From Micromonospora sp. WMMD882 (lineage in GTDB: Bacteria; Actinomycetota; Actinomycetes; Mycobacteriales; Micromonosporaceae): 64,000 bases of DNA. Under the pieces are notes generated by a model. That model ran no database searches. It saw nothing but the letters and a program-made list of their open reading frames with translations, and was not told the DNA's origin. Each line of letters starts with the position of its first letter. Positions within the stretch are counted from its first letter, which is position 1. The stretch is from NCBI RefSeq assembly GCF_027497255.1, contig NZ_CP114903.1:4960001-5024000 (forward strand), written 5' to 3'. A program made the position numbers and the translations under genes. Positions 8,274 through 16,433 of this stretch are shown here, piece by piece.

Positions 8274-8837
8274 ATGGGAACGACGCTCCCGGGTGGGCCG
8301 GAGACCGGCCCGGCGCCCGCCAGCCTTCGGCTGCCCGGCATCCTGCTGGGAGTGGGGCTGGGCGGGTTCGTCGACGGCATCCTGCTGCACCAGCTCCTCC
8401 AGTGGCACCACATGCTCACCAGCACCGACGAGGACAACATCGGCGTCCGGTACTACGACCCGCGCACCGTCGGAGGGCTGGAGATGAACACCCTCTGGGA
8501 CGGCGTCTTCCACGTGGTGTGCTGGCTCGCCGTGCTGGTCGGCCTGGCGGTGCTGTACTCCCGGGTCACCCACCGCCGCCGCCGGGTGTGGACATCCCGG
8601 GTGCTGTGGGGCTGGGTGCTGGTCGGCTGGGGGTCGTTCAACCTGGTCGAAGGCGTGGTCGACCACCATCTGCTCGGCATCCACCACGTCCACGGCGGCC
8701 CGTACCAGCTCTGGTGGGACCTCGGCTTCCTCGCCCTGGGCGCGGCGCTGGTCGCCGGTGGCTGGCTGCTCCAGCGCGGCGGCCGGGCCGTCGACCCCGC
8801 GAGGCCCGCCGCCGACCAGGCCCGGGAACCCGTCTGA
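8274..8837 (+). CDS. DUF2243 membrane protein
   Basis: A 187-residue integral membrane protein with about four hydrophobic helices. The family hallmarks are GxGFVDGILLHQLLQWHH, DGVFHVVCW and the GSFNLVEGVVDHHLLGIHHV stretch, all rich in histidine on predicted membrane faces. Function is not known. In many genomes it stands directly before a CtaG-like gene, as here (TGATG overlap), so the pair probably acts together, perhaps in copper handling or oxidase assembly; the His clusters would suit metal binding. The ATG at 8274 follows a GGAGATCGG site. Confidence 0.85.
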   Translation: MGTTLPGGPETGPAPASLRLPGILLGVGLGGFVDGILLHQLLQWHHMLTSTDEDNIGVRYYDPRTVGGLEMNTLWDGVFHVVCWLAVLVGLAVLYSRVTHRRRRVWTSRVLWGWVLVGWGSFNLVEGVVDHHLLGIHHVHGGPYQLWWDLGFLALGAALVAGGWLLQRGGRAVDPARPAADQAREPV

Positions 8838-9700
8838 TGGACCACCACCATCCGGGGGCGGCGGCCGGCGGTGGCCTGGTGGAGACGCTGCCGCCCGTCC
8901 TCGCCCTGCTGGTCTGCGCCGGGCTCTACCTCCACCTGGTCGGCCGGGCCCGACGGCGTAACCCGGCGCAGGGCTGGAACGGTTGGCGGACGGCCAGCTT
9001 CGGCCTGGGGCTGCTCCTGCTGGCCGTGGCGTTCCTGCCGCCGCTGGCGTCCCTGGCGCACACCGACTTCCGCGGCCACATGGCGCAACACCTGCTCGTC
9101 GGCATGTACGCGCCGCTCGCGCTGGTGCTGGGGGCGCCGGTCACGCTGCTGCTGCGGGCGCTGCCCACCGCCGCGGCCCGGGCGCTGACGGCCGTCCTGC
9201 GGGCCCGCGCGGTCCGGCTGGTCACCCATCCGGCGGTCGCGTCGGCGCTCTCCACGGGCAGCCTGGTGGCGCTGTACCTCACCCCGCTCCACCCCGTCGC
9301 CACCGGCCACCCGGCCGGGCACTGGCTGCTGCACGGCCACTTCCTGCTGTCGGGTTACCTGTTCGCGTACGTCATCGCCGGCCCGGATCCGGCGCCCGCC
9401 CGGCCCGGGGTACGGACCCGGCTGGTGTACCTGGGGCTGGCCATCGTCGGGCACGCGACCGTCTCGCAGCTCATGTACGGCGGCTGGGCGTACGTGCCCG
9501 CCCCGGTCGAGCAGGTGCGGGGCGGCGCGGAGCTGATGTACTACGGCGGTGACATCGCCGAGTTGCTCCTCGCCGCCGCCCTGGTGACCACCTGGCGACC
9601 GGTGCGCCGCCCTCGCGTCACCCGACTCGTCCCCACCCCGGCCCGGGTCTCGGCCGGGGCGGGGCGAGCCGGTCAGGAGACGAAGACGCAGAACGGGTGA
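8837..9700 (+). CDS. CtaG/Caa3-type cytochrome c oxidase assembly membrane protein
   Basis: A 287-residue membrane protein with six or seven predicted helices. The family signature DFRGHMAQHLLVGMYAPLAL lies near residues 76-95, followed by TPLHPVATGHPAGHWLLHGHFLLSGYLFAY and MYYGGDIAELLLA. Members of this family help insert copper into cytochrome c oxidase. The start codon overlaps the DUF2243 stop by one base, so the two are co-translated. The 3' end overlaps the convergent VOC gene by 28 bp. Confidence 0.88.
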   Translation: MDHHHPGAAAGGGLVETLPPVLALLVCAGLYLHLVGRARRRNPAQGWNGWRTASFGLGLLLLAVAFLPPLASLAHTDFRGHMAQHLLVGMYAPLALVLGAPVTLLLRALPTAAARALTAVLRARAVRLVTHPAVASALSTGSLVALYLTPLHPVATGHPAGHWLLHGHFLLSGYLFAYVIAGPDPAPARPGVRTRLVYLGLAIVGHATVSQLMYGGWAYVPAPVEQVRGGAELMYYGGDIAELLLAAALVTTWRPVRRPRVTRLVPTPARVSAGAGRAGQETKTQNG

Positions 9701-10101
9701 CCGGCGGGGTCGGCGTAGACCCGGTACGGCTCGTCGGAGTCGTCCTCGCGGTCGGGCAGCGGCCGGCCGCCGAGCGCCAGCACCCGGGCGTGCTGCCGGC
9801 GCAGCTCCTCGACCGACGACACGCTCAGGTCCAGGTGCGCCTGCTGCGGCACCGGGCCGTCCGGCCAGGTCGGCCGGGGCAGCCGCTCGACCCGCTGGAA
9901 GGCCAGTTGGGTGACCCCCTCGGGGGTCTGTAGGACCAGCCAGTCCGGCGCGCGTTCGTCGGCCCGGCCGTCCTGCGGTGGCTCGTCGCCGGGCCGGTAG
10001 ACCAGGCCGAGCAGCGCCCGGTAGAACTCCGCCAGCTCCCTGGCGTCGGTGCAGTCGAGCACCACCTGACACAGCGTCGGCACGTTTTCCCGGTCGACCA
10101 T
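9673..10101 (-). CDS. VOC (glyoxalase/bleomycin-resistance) family protein
   Basis: A 142-residue single-polypeptide VOC protein with two beta-alpha-beta-beta-beta modules: CQVVLDCTDARELAEFYRALLG at the N-terminus and the AHLDLSVSSVEELRRQHARVLALGG half after residue 80, ending PAGHPFCVFVS. Members bind metals or antibiotics or act as lyases and dioxygenases; this one belongs to the large uncharacterised group with a DPAGHPFCV ending. The ATG follows GGAGG on the reverse strand, and the gene is monocistronic. Confidence 0.85.
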   Translation of the reverse strand: MVDRENVPTLCQVVLDCTDARELAEFYRALLGLVYRPGDEPPQDGRADERAPDWLVLQTPEGVTQLAFQRVERLPRPTWPDGPVPQQAHLDLSVSSVEELRRQHARVLALGGRPLPDREDDSDEPYRVYADPAGHPFCVFVS

Positions 10102-10386
10102 GTCGATCACCTCCGGGCCGTCATCCTTCCCGCCGACGCGGGGCGGGAAACGGCCTTCACGCCAGATCGCCGATCCGGGGCTGCCCCGGTCGACCTGACC
10201 GCCGTTTCGGCGATACGGCGGCGCGACTGTTCGGATGCCGGGACGGGTGCGCCTAATTCGATGCATATCGATGGTTGGGGGCCTAGGCTGGGTACTGTCC
10301 CCAGCGGCCCAGCAGAATCCACCGCGCCCACCACCCGTCCACGCACGGCCGACGACGCGGGGCCGCCCGTCGATTGGAGTCGTCTC

Positions 10387-11463
10387 ATGGCCGGCCTTCC
10401 GACCACCGCCGCGCTGACCGCGCTCTCCCTCGCCCTCCTCGCCGCCCCGATCGCGGCGTCGCCCTCGTCCCATGGCCTCGACCGGGACCGGGCCGCCGGC
10501 GCCGGGTCGGCCCGACCCGCCGGAGCGCTGGCCGGGGTGCCGGGCGCGCCGCCCGGGGTCTGCCCCACCGGCGCGAGCTATGGGCCGCCGCTGCCGGCGA
10601 CCTCCGTCACCGCCCCGCGGATCCGGGGCGGATTCGCGTTCCTCGAAGGGCCGGTCTGGGTGGCCGACCGGGGTTACCTGCTCTTCTCCGACATGGCCCC
10701 GGGCGTCTGGCCGGACAACGTCCAGCCGTCGACGATCCGCCGGTACACCCCGTCGTCGTCCACCTTCGACACGTTCGTCGCCAGCGGCGGCAGCAACGGG
10801 TTGGCGCTCAGCCCCGACGGCCAGCAGGTCATCGCCGCCACCCACGACCAGCGCAGCGTCTCGTCGTACCGGATCAGTGACCTGACCCGTGGCGTGGTCG
10901 CCGCGAACTACCAGGGCCGGGCGTTCAACTCGCCGAACGACGTGGCGGTCCGCTCCGACGGCGTCGTCTACTTCACCGACCCGAACTTCCAGCGGGGCAA
11001 CCGCCCCGACCAGATGAACGGGCGGACCAGCGTCTTCCGCGTCGCGGGCGGCCAGGTCCACCTGGTCGACGACACGCTGCGGCAGCCCAACGGCATCTCG
11101 CTCGCCCCGGACGGCGCGACGCTCTACGTGGCCGCCTACTCCGAGAACAGGATCTACAGGTACGTCGTCCAGGCCGACGGCAGCACCGGCGCGCGCAGCG
11201 TCTTCGTCAACTACATCGGCGGGCCGGACGGCGGCACGATCGACTGCGCGGGGAACGTGTACTGGACGTCCGGGTTCGACGGGTTGGTCCATGTCTACTC
11301 GCCGGCCGGGGTCGAGCTCGGCACGATCCGGTCCGGCGGCACCGGCACCACCAACGTGGCGTTCGGCGGCGCGGACCGGCGGACCCTCTTCGTCACCTCG
11401 GGCCCGCGTAACGACTCCGGTCTGTACGGCGTGCGGCTGAACGTGCCGGGCTACCCGTACTGA
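10387..11463 (+). CDS. Secreted SMP-30/gluconolactonase-like beta-propeller protein
   Basis: A 358-residue protein with an N-terminal signal sequence (hydrophobic segment TAALTALSLALLAAPIAA). The beta-propeller has the SMP-30/LRE signatures: FLEGPVWVADRGYLLFSD, SNGLALSPDGQQV, NSPNDVAVRSDGVVYFTDP, QPNGISLAPDGATLYVA and GGPDGGTIDCAGNVYWTS. The Glu in FLEGP and the Asn in SPND are the calcium/metal ligands typical of active lactonases. It is likely a sugar-lactone or related ester hydrolase outside the cell. The 285-bp gap upstream (10102-10386) is shared with the divergent VOC gene and holds promoter space only. Confidence 0.85.
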   Translation: MAGLPTTAALTALSLALLAAPIAASPSSHGLDRDRAAGAGSARPAGALAGVPGAPPGVCPTGASYGPPLPATSVTAPRIRGGFAFLEGPVWVADRGYLLFSDMAPGVWPDNVQPSTIRRYTPSSSTFDTFVASGGSNGLALSPDGQQVIAATHDQRSVSSYRISDLTRGVVAANYQGRAFNSPNDVAVRSDGVVYFTDPNFQRGNRPDQMNGRTSVFRVAGGQVHLVDDTLRQPNGISLAPDGATLYVAAYSENRIYRYVVQADGSTGARSVFVNYIGGPDGGTIDCAGNVYWTSGFDGLVHVYSPAGVELGTIRSGGTGTTNVAFGGADRRTLFVTSGPRNDSGLYGVRLNVPGYPY

Positions 11464-11470
11464 TCGTCCG

Positions 11471-11494
11471 GGCGGGCCGGCGCGCCGGCCCGCC
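11471..11494. terminator. Perfect 24-bp GC palindrome after the SMP-30-like gene
   Basis: GGCGGGCCGGCG followed directly by its reverse complement, 8 bp after the stop. It is probably a terminator hairpin. The rest of the gap to 11767 is AT-richer (11560-11640 includes TTAATTGACG) and holds no gene; it must contain the LysR promoter. Confidence 0.7.
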
Positions 11495-11767
11495 TACCAA
11501 TCCATCATGGACTCGACACAGAGCGTAGTGGGGGGAGTTGCCTGTTACCCCCGTTTTCGTCTTCTAAACATTGGATCATTGCTTGATTGTTTCCGCAGGC
11601 AGGTGTTAGCGTCGGCGAAGTTAATTGACGTATGGCAATGAATGCTTCGCGCTCGGCAATTTCTGCCCGCCCTGGGGGAGGCGGCTGTGGTCCGGGGGAC
11701 GCCGGCTTCCGGCACGTCCCCCGCGCCGGAGTGCCCGGTGGCAGGTCATTGCCCGTGGGGGGGCAGA

Positions 11768-12643
11768 ATGGACGCTCGACAGTTCCAGGCATTCCTGACG
11801 ACAGCGGATTTCGGCAGCTTCACGAGAGCGGCGGCGCGCCTGGGGGTGACCCAGCCGACCATCACCAACCGGATAAAGGCGCTGGAACAGGCGTTCGGCA
11901 CGATGCTGCTGGAACGGTTGCCGGGCGGGGTCCGCCCGACCCGGAGCGGACAGGCCGTGCTGCCGTACGCCCGCGAGATCGTCCGGCTCACGTCCGAGGC
12001 GCAGCAGGTGTTGACCTCGTCCGGCGAGCCATGTGGACAGCTGGACGTGGGGTCGCTGGAGAGCCTGACCAACCACCGTCTGCTGCCGCTGATCGAGTAC
12101 CTCCACATCCGCTATCCCGGCATCGACCTCTCGCTGCACGCCGCCGACCCCCGGGACGCGGTGCACCAGGTCCGGAGCGGGCAGTTGGACTGCGCCTTCC
12201 TGATCGGCGCGGCCCAGCACCACGAGGAGCTGGAGTTCTGCGTGCTGTGCCCGGAGCCGTTGGCGCTGGTGACGGGAACCCGTCCGGCGTCGACCAGGGC
12301 CGGCGGGGCCGGGGGCGTCGAGGAGTCCCTCACCACGATCTTCTTCTGCTCCGACGTGGACACGAGCTACTGCGAACAGGTCGCCGGCGCCACCCGGCGC
12401 CGCCGCACGCTGAAGTTGAACTCGATCGAAGCCGCCAAGCACAGCGCGGCCAACGGGATCGGCGTCGCGTTGCTGCCCGAGGTCGCGGTGACCCGGGAGC
12501 TGGCCGACGGCACCCTGCGAAAACTGGACTGGCAGCCCTCGGTGCCGACGTACACGCAGGCGGTCTGGCGGCGCAGCCGGGTCGCTCGTCCGGCGCTGGA
12601 CGTGGTGCTGGCGGCGGCGGAGAAGGTCGTCCGGGAGGACTGA
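11768..12643 (+). CDS. LysR-family transcriptional regulator
   Basis: A 291-residue LysR protein. The winged HTH occupies residues 1-60 (MDARQFQAFLTTADFGSFTRAAARLGVTQPTITNRIKALE), followed by a linker helix and a substrate-binding domain (GQLDVGSLESLTNHRLLPLIEYLHIRYPGIDL). The ATG at 11768 begins the canonical N-terminus and has a G-rich ribosome site. It points toward, and is convergent with, the long leftward operon ending at 12728, so it is a strong candidate for the cluster regulator acting at the 22.4-22.8 kb control region. Family members usually need a small co-inducer. Confidence 0.93.
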   Translation: MDARQFQAFLTTADFGSFTRAAARLGVTQPTITNRIKALEQAFGTMLLERLPGGVRPTRSGQAVLPYAREIVRLTSEAQQVLTSSGEPCGQLDVGSLESLTNHRLLPLIEYLHIRYPGIDLSLHAADPRDAVHQVRSGQLDCAFLIGAAQHHEELEFCVLCPEPLALVTGTRPASTRAGGAGGVEESLTTIFFCSDVDTSYCEQVAGATRRRRTLKLNSIEAAKHSAANGIGVALLPEVAVTRELADGTLRKLDWQPSVPTYTQAVWRRSRVARPALDVVLAAAEKVVRED

Positions 12644-12727
12644 CCCGCCGATCCCCCGGGACCCCGATCCACCGCCGCCGGCCGAGCCCGCCGGGACGCC
12701 ACGCGCCGCGCCGGGTGGCTGCCCCTG

Positions 12728-14317
12728 CTAATCGCTGCCGAGCGCGGCGAGCAGCCGGCGGTGGTCGGTCTTGCCGTTCTGGTTGACCGGCAGCGCGTCC
12801 GTCACCCGCATCCGGCTCGGCGCCATGTAGGCCGGCATCGACTTCAGGCAGAACGCCAGGATGGCGCTCTCGTCGACCGGCGGCGCGTCGTCGGCGAGGA
12901 CCACGAACGCGGCCAGCTCCGGCTCGCGGTCGGGCGGGGCCACCACGACCGCGGCGGCCTCGGCCACGCCCGGGAACTCCAGCAGGCGGCGCTGCACCTC
13001 GGCCAGCTCGACCCGGTTGCCCCGGATCTGCACCTGGGAGTCCACCCGCCCGCAGAACCGCAGCTCGCCGTCGGCTCCCCGGTACGCCAGGTCACCGGTG
13101 CGCAGCACCCGCTGGCCCGAGCGCGGCTCGACCGGGTCGGGGACCAGCGCGGCGGCGGTCGCCTCCGGGTCGCCCCAGTAGCCGGAGAACAGCGCCGGGC
13201 TGCGCAGGTGCATCTCGCCGACCGTGCCGGGCTCCTCGACGGTCCGGCCCCGCTCGTCGACCACCAGCAGCTCCGCGCCGACGTGCCCCCGGCCGATGGA
13301 CAGCCGGTCCAGCTCCGCCGGCAGCGGGTTCGGCACGTCGGCGAAGCTGGCCGCCATGGACTCGGTCGCGCCGTAGCAGTTGACCAGCCGGGCCTGCGGG
13401 CGCAGCCGTTGCAGGTGGCGCAGTTCCGGCAACGGGAAGTCCTCGCCGCAGAACAGCACCCCGCGCAGGTCGGTGAGGGCGGCGACCTGGTCCGGGATGT
13501 GCCGCAGCGCCTGCCGCCAGATCGACGGAACCCCGTTGACGTGGGTGGCCCGGGTGGCGCGCAGGACCTTGACGAAGCGGGTCGGCCAGCGCAGCAGCGC
13601 CCGGGGCACCGGCGTGACGGCCGCGCCGCTGCCCAGGGCCAGACCGATGTCCAGCAGCGAGAAGTCGAACTGGAGCGGGGACGTCGACGCCACCCGGTCG
13701 CCTGGTCCGACGATGTTCTCGGCCAGCATGCCCCGGTAGAACGACACCACGGCCCGGTGACTCATCACCACGCCCTTGGGCCGCCCGGTCGTCCCCGAGG
13801 TGAAGATGATGTACGCGGTGTCGGTGGGGGTGACCGCCCACCGCCGTCGGGCCCGGGGCGCGGGCGGCGTCGGCACGTCGACTCCGCCGGGGCCGAACCA
13901 GCCGTGCCCGGGGGCGGCAGCGGGACCGGGCTCGGCGGCCGGCGCTCCGCCGGCGGTCAGGCACAGCGCCGGCTCCGCGAGCTCCGCGATCGCCGCCCGC
14001 CGCTCGGCCGGCATCTCCGGGCTGACCGGCACGAACGGCAGGCCCCGCGACGAGCAGGCCAGCAGCAGTGCGATCGCGTCCCGGGTGTTGTCGGAGACGA
14101 CCATGACCCGGTCGCCGACATCGAGGCCGTACCGGTCCAGGTCGGCGGCGTACCGGTCGGCGGCGGCGCGCAGCTCCCGGAAGGTCGTGGCGCGGACCCG
14201 GCCGTCGACGTACTCCACCACCGCCGGGTGGTCCGGCAGGTGCTCCGCCGCCGCCAGCAGGAACTCGTCGAACCGCTCGTCGGGCCGGTGCGGGACGGGG
14301 GATGGGTCAGCAGACAT
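12728..14317 (-). CDS. Free-standing amino-acid adenylating enzyme (prolyl-AMP-ligase-like), A1
   Basis: A 529-residue ANL-superfamily enzyme without C or T domains. Core motifs are in order: A3 IIFTSGTTGRPKGVV, a substrate-pocket loop PLQFDFSLLDIGLALGSGA, A5 NCYGATES, A7 RTGDLAYRGADGEL, A8 GRVDSQVQIRGNRVELAEV, and A10 NQNGKTDHRRL with the catalytic Lys. The pocket loop resembles, from memory, L-prolyl-AMP ligases of the PltF/CloN4 type. Together with the PCP (17581) and the dehydrogenase (16430) it makes a possible prolyl-to-pyrrolyl cassette. It is the last gene of the leftward operon. The substrate is inferred, not proven. Confidence 0.85.
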   Translation of the reverse strand: MSADPSPVPHRPDERFDEFLLAAAEHLPDHPAVVEYVDGRVRATTFRELRAAADRYAADLDRYGLDVGDRVMVVSDNTRDAIALLLACSSRGLPFVPVSPEMPAERRAAIAELAEPALCLTAGGAPAAEPGPAAAPGHGWFGPGGVDVPTPPAPRARRRWAVTPTDTAYIIFTSGTTGRPKGVVMSHRAVVSFYRGMLAENIVGPGDRVASTSPLQFDFSLLDIGLALGSGAAVTPVPRALLRWPTRFVKVLRATRATHVNGVPSIWRQALRHIPDQVAALTDLRGVLFCGEDFPLPELRHLQRLRPQARLVNCYGATESMAASFADVPNPLPAELDRLSIGRGHVGAELLVVDERGRTVEEPGTVGEMHLRSPALFSGYWGDPEATAAALVPDPVEPRSGQRVLRTGDLAYRGADGELRFCGRVDSQVQIRGNRVELAEVQRRLLEFPGVAEAAAVVVAPPDREPELAAFVVLADDAPPVDESAILAFCLKSMPAYMAPSRMRVTDALPVNQNGKTDHRRLLAALGSD

Positions 14318-14329
14318 CGGGGCTCCAGT

Positions 14330-14854
14330 TCAGCAGTTCGGGTCGGCGGGGATTGGAGCGGAGAGGGTGGGCACCGTGGTGTGGGGCTGACCGGTGACGA
14401 GCACCAGCGGCGGGGTGGGGGCGACCCGCAGGTCGCAGACGGTGCCCACGACCAGCGTGTGGTCGATGGCGGTGAGGGTTTCCCGTACCTGGCAGGTCAT
14501 CCGCACCGCGACGTCGGCGAGCACCGGGACACCGTCGTCCACGGTGTACGGCACGCCGTGGAACCGGTCGGCCGGCGGACCGGTGGCGAACCGGCGGACC
14601 AGGGCTTCCTGCCCGCTGGCCAGCACGTTCACGGCGAACCGGCCGGCGGAGAGGAGGTCGGCCAGGGTCCGGCCGCCGGTGTGGAAGGCCACCAGCACGG
14701 CCGGCGGGGCGACGGACAACGACATCAGCGAGGTGGTGGTGCAGCCGACCGGGCCGGCGGGACCGAGCGCGGTGGTCACCGCGACGCACTTGGCCAGGCG
14801 GGCCATCGCCTGACGGAACACGCGTTCGTCGACGGCCGCGTCAAGGCTGATCAT
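14330..14854 (-). CDS. Flavin reductase domain protein (NAD(P)H:flavin oxidoreductase)
   Basis: A 174-residue protein of the flavin_reduct/HpaC family: FRQAMARLAKCVAVTTA, then VGCTTTSLMSLSVAPPAVLVAFH, FAVNVLASGQEALVRRFAT and a C-terminal DHTLVVGTVCDLR. These enzymes supply reduced FMN or FAD to two-component monooxygenases or halogenases. No such partner is visible in the window, so it may serve the acyl-CoA-dehydrogenase-like enzymes or an enzyme encoded elsewhere. Start and stop are tied to its operon neighbours (ATGA overlap upstream, 12 bp to A1). Confidence 0.88.
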   Translation of the reverse strand: MISLDAAVDERVFRQAMARLAKCVAVTTALGPAGPVGCTTTSLMSLSVAPPAVLVAFHTGGRTLADLLSAGRFAVNVLASGQEALVRRFATGPPADRFHGVPYTVDDGVPVLADVAVRMTCQVRETLTAIDHTLVVGTVCDLRVAPTPPLVLVTGQPHTTVPTLSAPIPADPNC

Positions 14855-15828
14855 GGCGTACCTCTGTCCTGGTCGTGGCCGGCGGCGGCGCTCGCGCCTG
14901 CCGACCGTCCGGCGCTGGCGGTCGCGGTAGCGCGCTCCCGCTCGGTCAGTTCGATGAGCCGGTCGAACGCCTCGGCGACCACGCCGACCCGGCGACGCCC
15001 CCGGCGGGCGGAGTCGGCGGCGAACCGCAACGCCTTCGGCGCCTGGGCCCACTGCGCGGCCAGCTCGGGGTCACCGTGCCGGGCGAGCCGGTGGCCGTGG
15101 TGCCGCGCCGCGGCCCACAGGTCGTCGACGTGCCAGCTCAGGGCCCGCTCGTCGACGACGAACCGGTCACGCAGCGCCGCCAGCACCGCCGACGGGTCGG
15201 TCGACCACTCACCCGGCCAGCGCGCGTCGTCCCCGCCGCCGTCGGACGACCGTCCCCGGTCGCCGCCGGCCGGTCCGGGGCCGCCGCCGGTGGGGCGTAG
15301 CCACCGGTACCGGTCCGGGTCGTCCACGTCGGCGGGCGTGCCCAGGGCGTACGTGTCCCGGTTGGTCCCGGGCGGGTCGAGCCGGCCGAGCGGAGTCAGC
15401 GCGGCCCGCAGCTCGGCGTCGGAGAGCCAGCCCTCGAACGGCCGCTGCTCCCCGGCCGGCATCAGCGCGGTGAACCGGTCGCTGACCCGCCACCCCTCGT
15501 CGTGCCGCTCGCGCAGCACGAACCAGTGGGTGACCGGCTGCGACCGGTGGTGCGGCGACCAGGGCAGGTGGAAGGCGTTGCCGACGACGATCACCGAGCC
15601 CTCCTCGGCGAGCTGGTCGGCGAGCTCCGCCCGGGCGGTCGCCCAGTCGGCCACGCCGTGCCAGGCCAGGGACCCGTCGTCGATCCGGTCGTGGTGGGAG
15701 AAGGCCAACGCCCCGTCCGGGGCGTCGAACCGGACCCACAGCCGTACGGCGTCGGCGAGCCGGTCGGCGGCGGCCGGGCCGAGGTGGTCCACCAGGGCGG
15801 TGGTGTAGCAGGAGAGTGGGGGTGTCAT
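14851..15828 (-). CDS. C39-peptidase/BtrH-like putative acyltransferase 1
   Basis: A 325-residue protein I assign by fold pattern rather than by a close relative. Cys7 (PLSCYTTALVDHLG) stands where C39-type cysteine enzymes and the BtrH N-domain have their nucleophile. A GSVIVVGNAFHLPW strand then leads to THWFVL (His101) and a following Asp117 (WRVSDRF), giving a Cys-His-Asp order. The C-terminal half is helical. BtrH moves an acyl group from a carrier protein to an amine in butirosin biosynthesis; a similar carrier-to-amine transfer is inferred here. The start at 15828 overlaps the upstream stop (ATGA). A peptidase or a cyclising enzyme remains possible. Confidence 0.6.
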   Translation of the reverse strand: MTPPLSCYTTALVDHLGPAAADRLADAVRLWVRFDAPDGALAFSHHDRIDDGSLAWHGVADWATARAELADQLAEEGSVIVVGNAFHLPWSPHHRSQPVTHWFVLRERHDEGWRVSDRFTALMPAGEQRPFEGWLSDAELRAALTPLGRLDPPGTNRDTYALGTPADVDDPDRYRWLRPTGGGPGPAGGDRGRSSDGGGDDARWPGEWSTDPSAVLAALRDRFVVDERALSWHVDDLWAAARHHGHRLARHGDPELAAQWAQAPKALRFAADSARRGRRRVGVVAEAFDRLIELTERERATATASAGRSAGASAAAGHDQDRGTP

Positions 15829-16433
15829 CGGCGCTCCTCGTCCCACGCGCACGCCACGGGCACGTCCGCCAGGTCACGTACCTTGTGCCACCGCCGCCCG
15901 TGCCAGCGGCCCGTGTCCGCGTCCGGCGGCACGTCGATCGTCCAGGGCAGCCCGCCGATCCCGGCGCCGTCGACCTTGACGCAGGCCTCCTGGACGGTCC
16001 AGATCTCGGCGAACGCCCGAGCCCGCTGCCGTTCGGGCAGCCGGGCCAGCCCGGTCAGGTGCCGGGCGGCGCACCGGCGCAGCAGTGGCTCGCTGACCGG
16101 TTCCGGTGGGGTCTGTACGTCCACCCCGACCCGGCGGTCCGTGGCCACGCACACCGCCACGTGCCCGCCGTCGTGCGAGAGGTTGACGCCGAGCCGGGGC
16201 CAGCCGGCGAGGACGGGTTTCCCGTTCCCGGCGGCGACCAGCGGCGCGTCGGCAGCCGCCGGGGCGACCCGGGCCAGCAGCGCCCGCAGCAGCGCCCGGC
16301 CGCCGAGGAGCTGCCGGGTCCGCCAGGGCGGCGTGCCCCGGGCGGCGAGCCGGTCGGCCGGGGTCACCGGTTCGTCGACGGTCTCGGCTCCGACCGCCAC
16401 CCACACCTGCGGGTGGACCTCCCGCGCCCTCAC
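15825..16433 (-). CDS. 4'-phosphopantetheinyl transferase, Sfp type
   Basis: A 202-residue PPTase starting at a GTG that overlaps the dehydrogenase stop. Family motifs: GVNLSHDGGHVAVCVA, the Mg-binding RRVGVDVQ, and EIWTVQEACVK, equivalent to the WxxKEAxxK helix with the first Lys replaced by Gln. It would convert the three free carrier proteins of this cluster to their holo forms by attaching phosphopantetheine from CoA. A dedicated PPTase inside the operon agrees with carriers whose serine motif is unusual. Confidence 0.88.
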   Translation of the reverse strand: MRAREVHPQVWVAVGAETVDEPVTPADRLAARGTPPWRTRQLLGGRALLRALLARVAPAAADAPLVAAGNGKPVLAGWPRLGVNLSHDGGHVAVCVATDRRVGVDVQTPPEPVSEPLLRRCAARHLTGLARLPERQRARAFAEIWTVQEACVKVDGAGIGGLPWTIDVPPDADTGRWHGRRWHKVRDLADVPVACAWDEERR

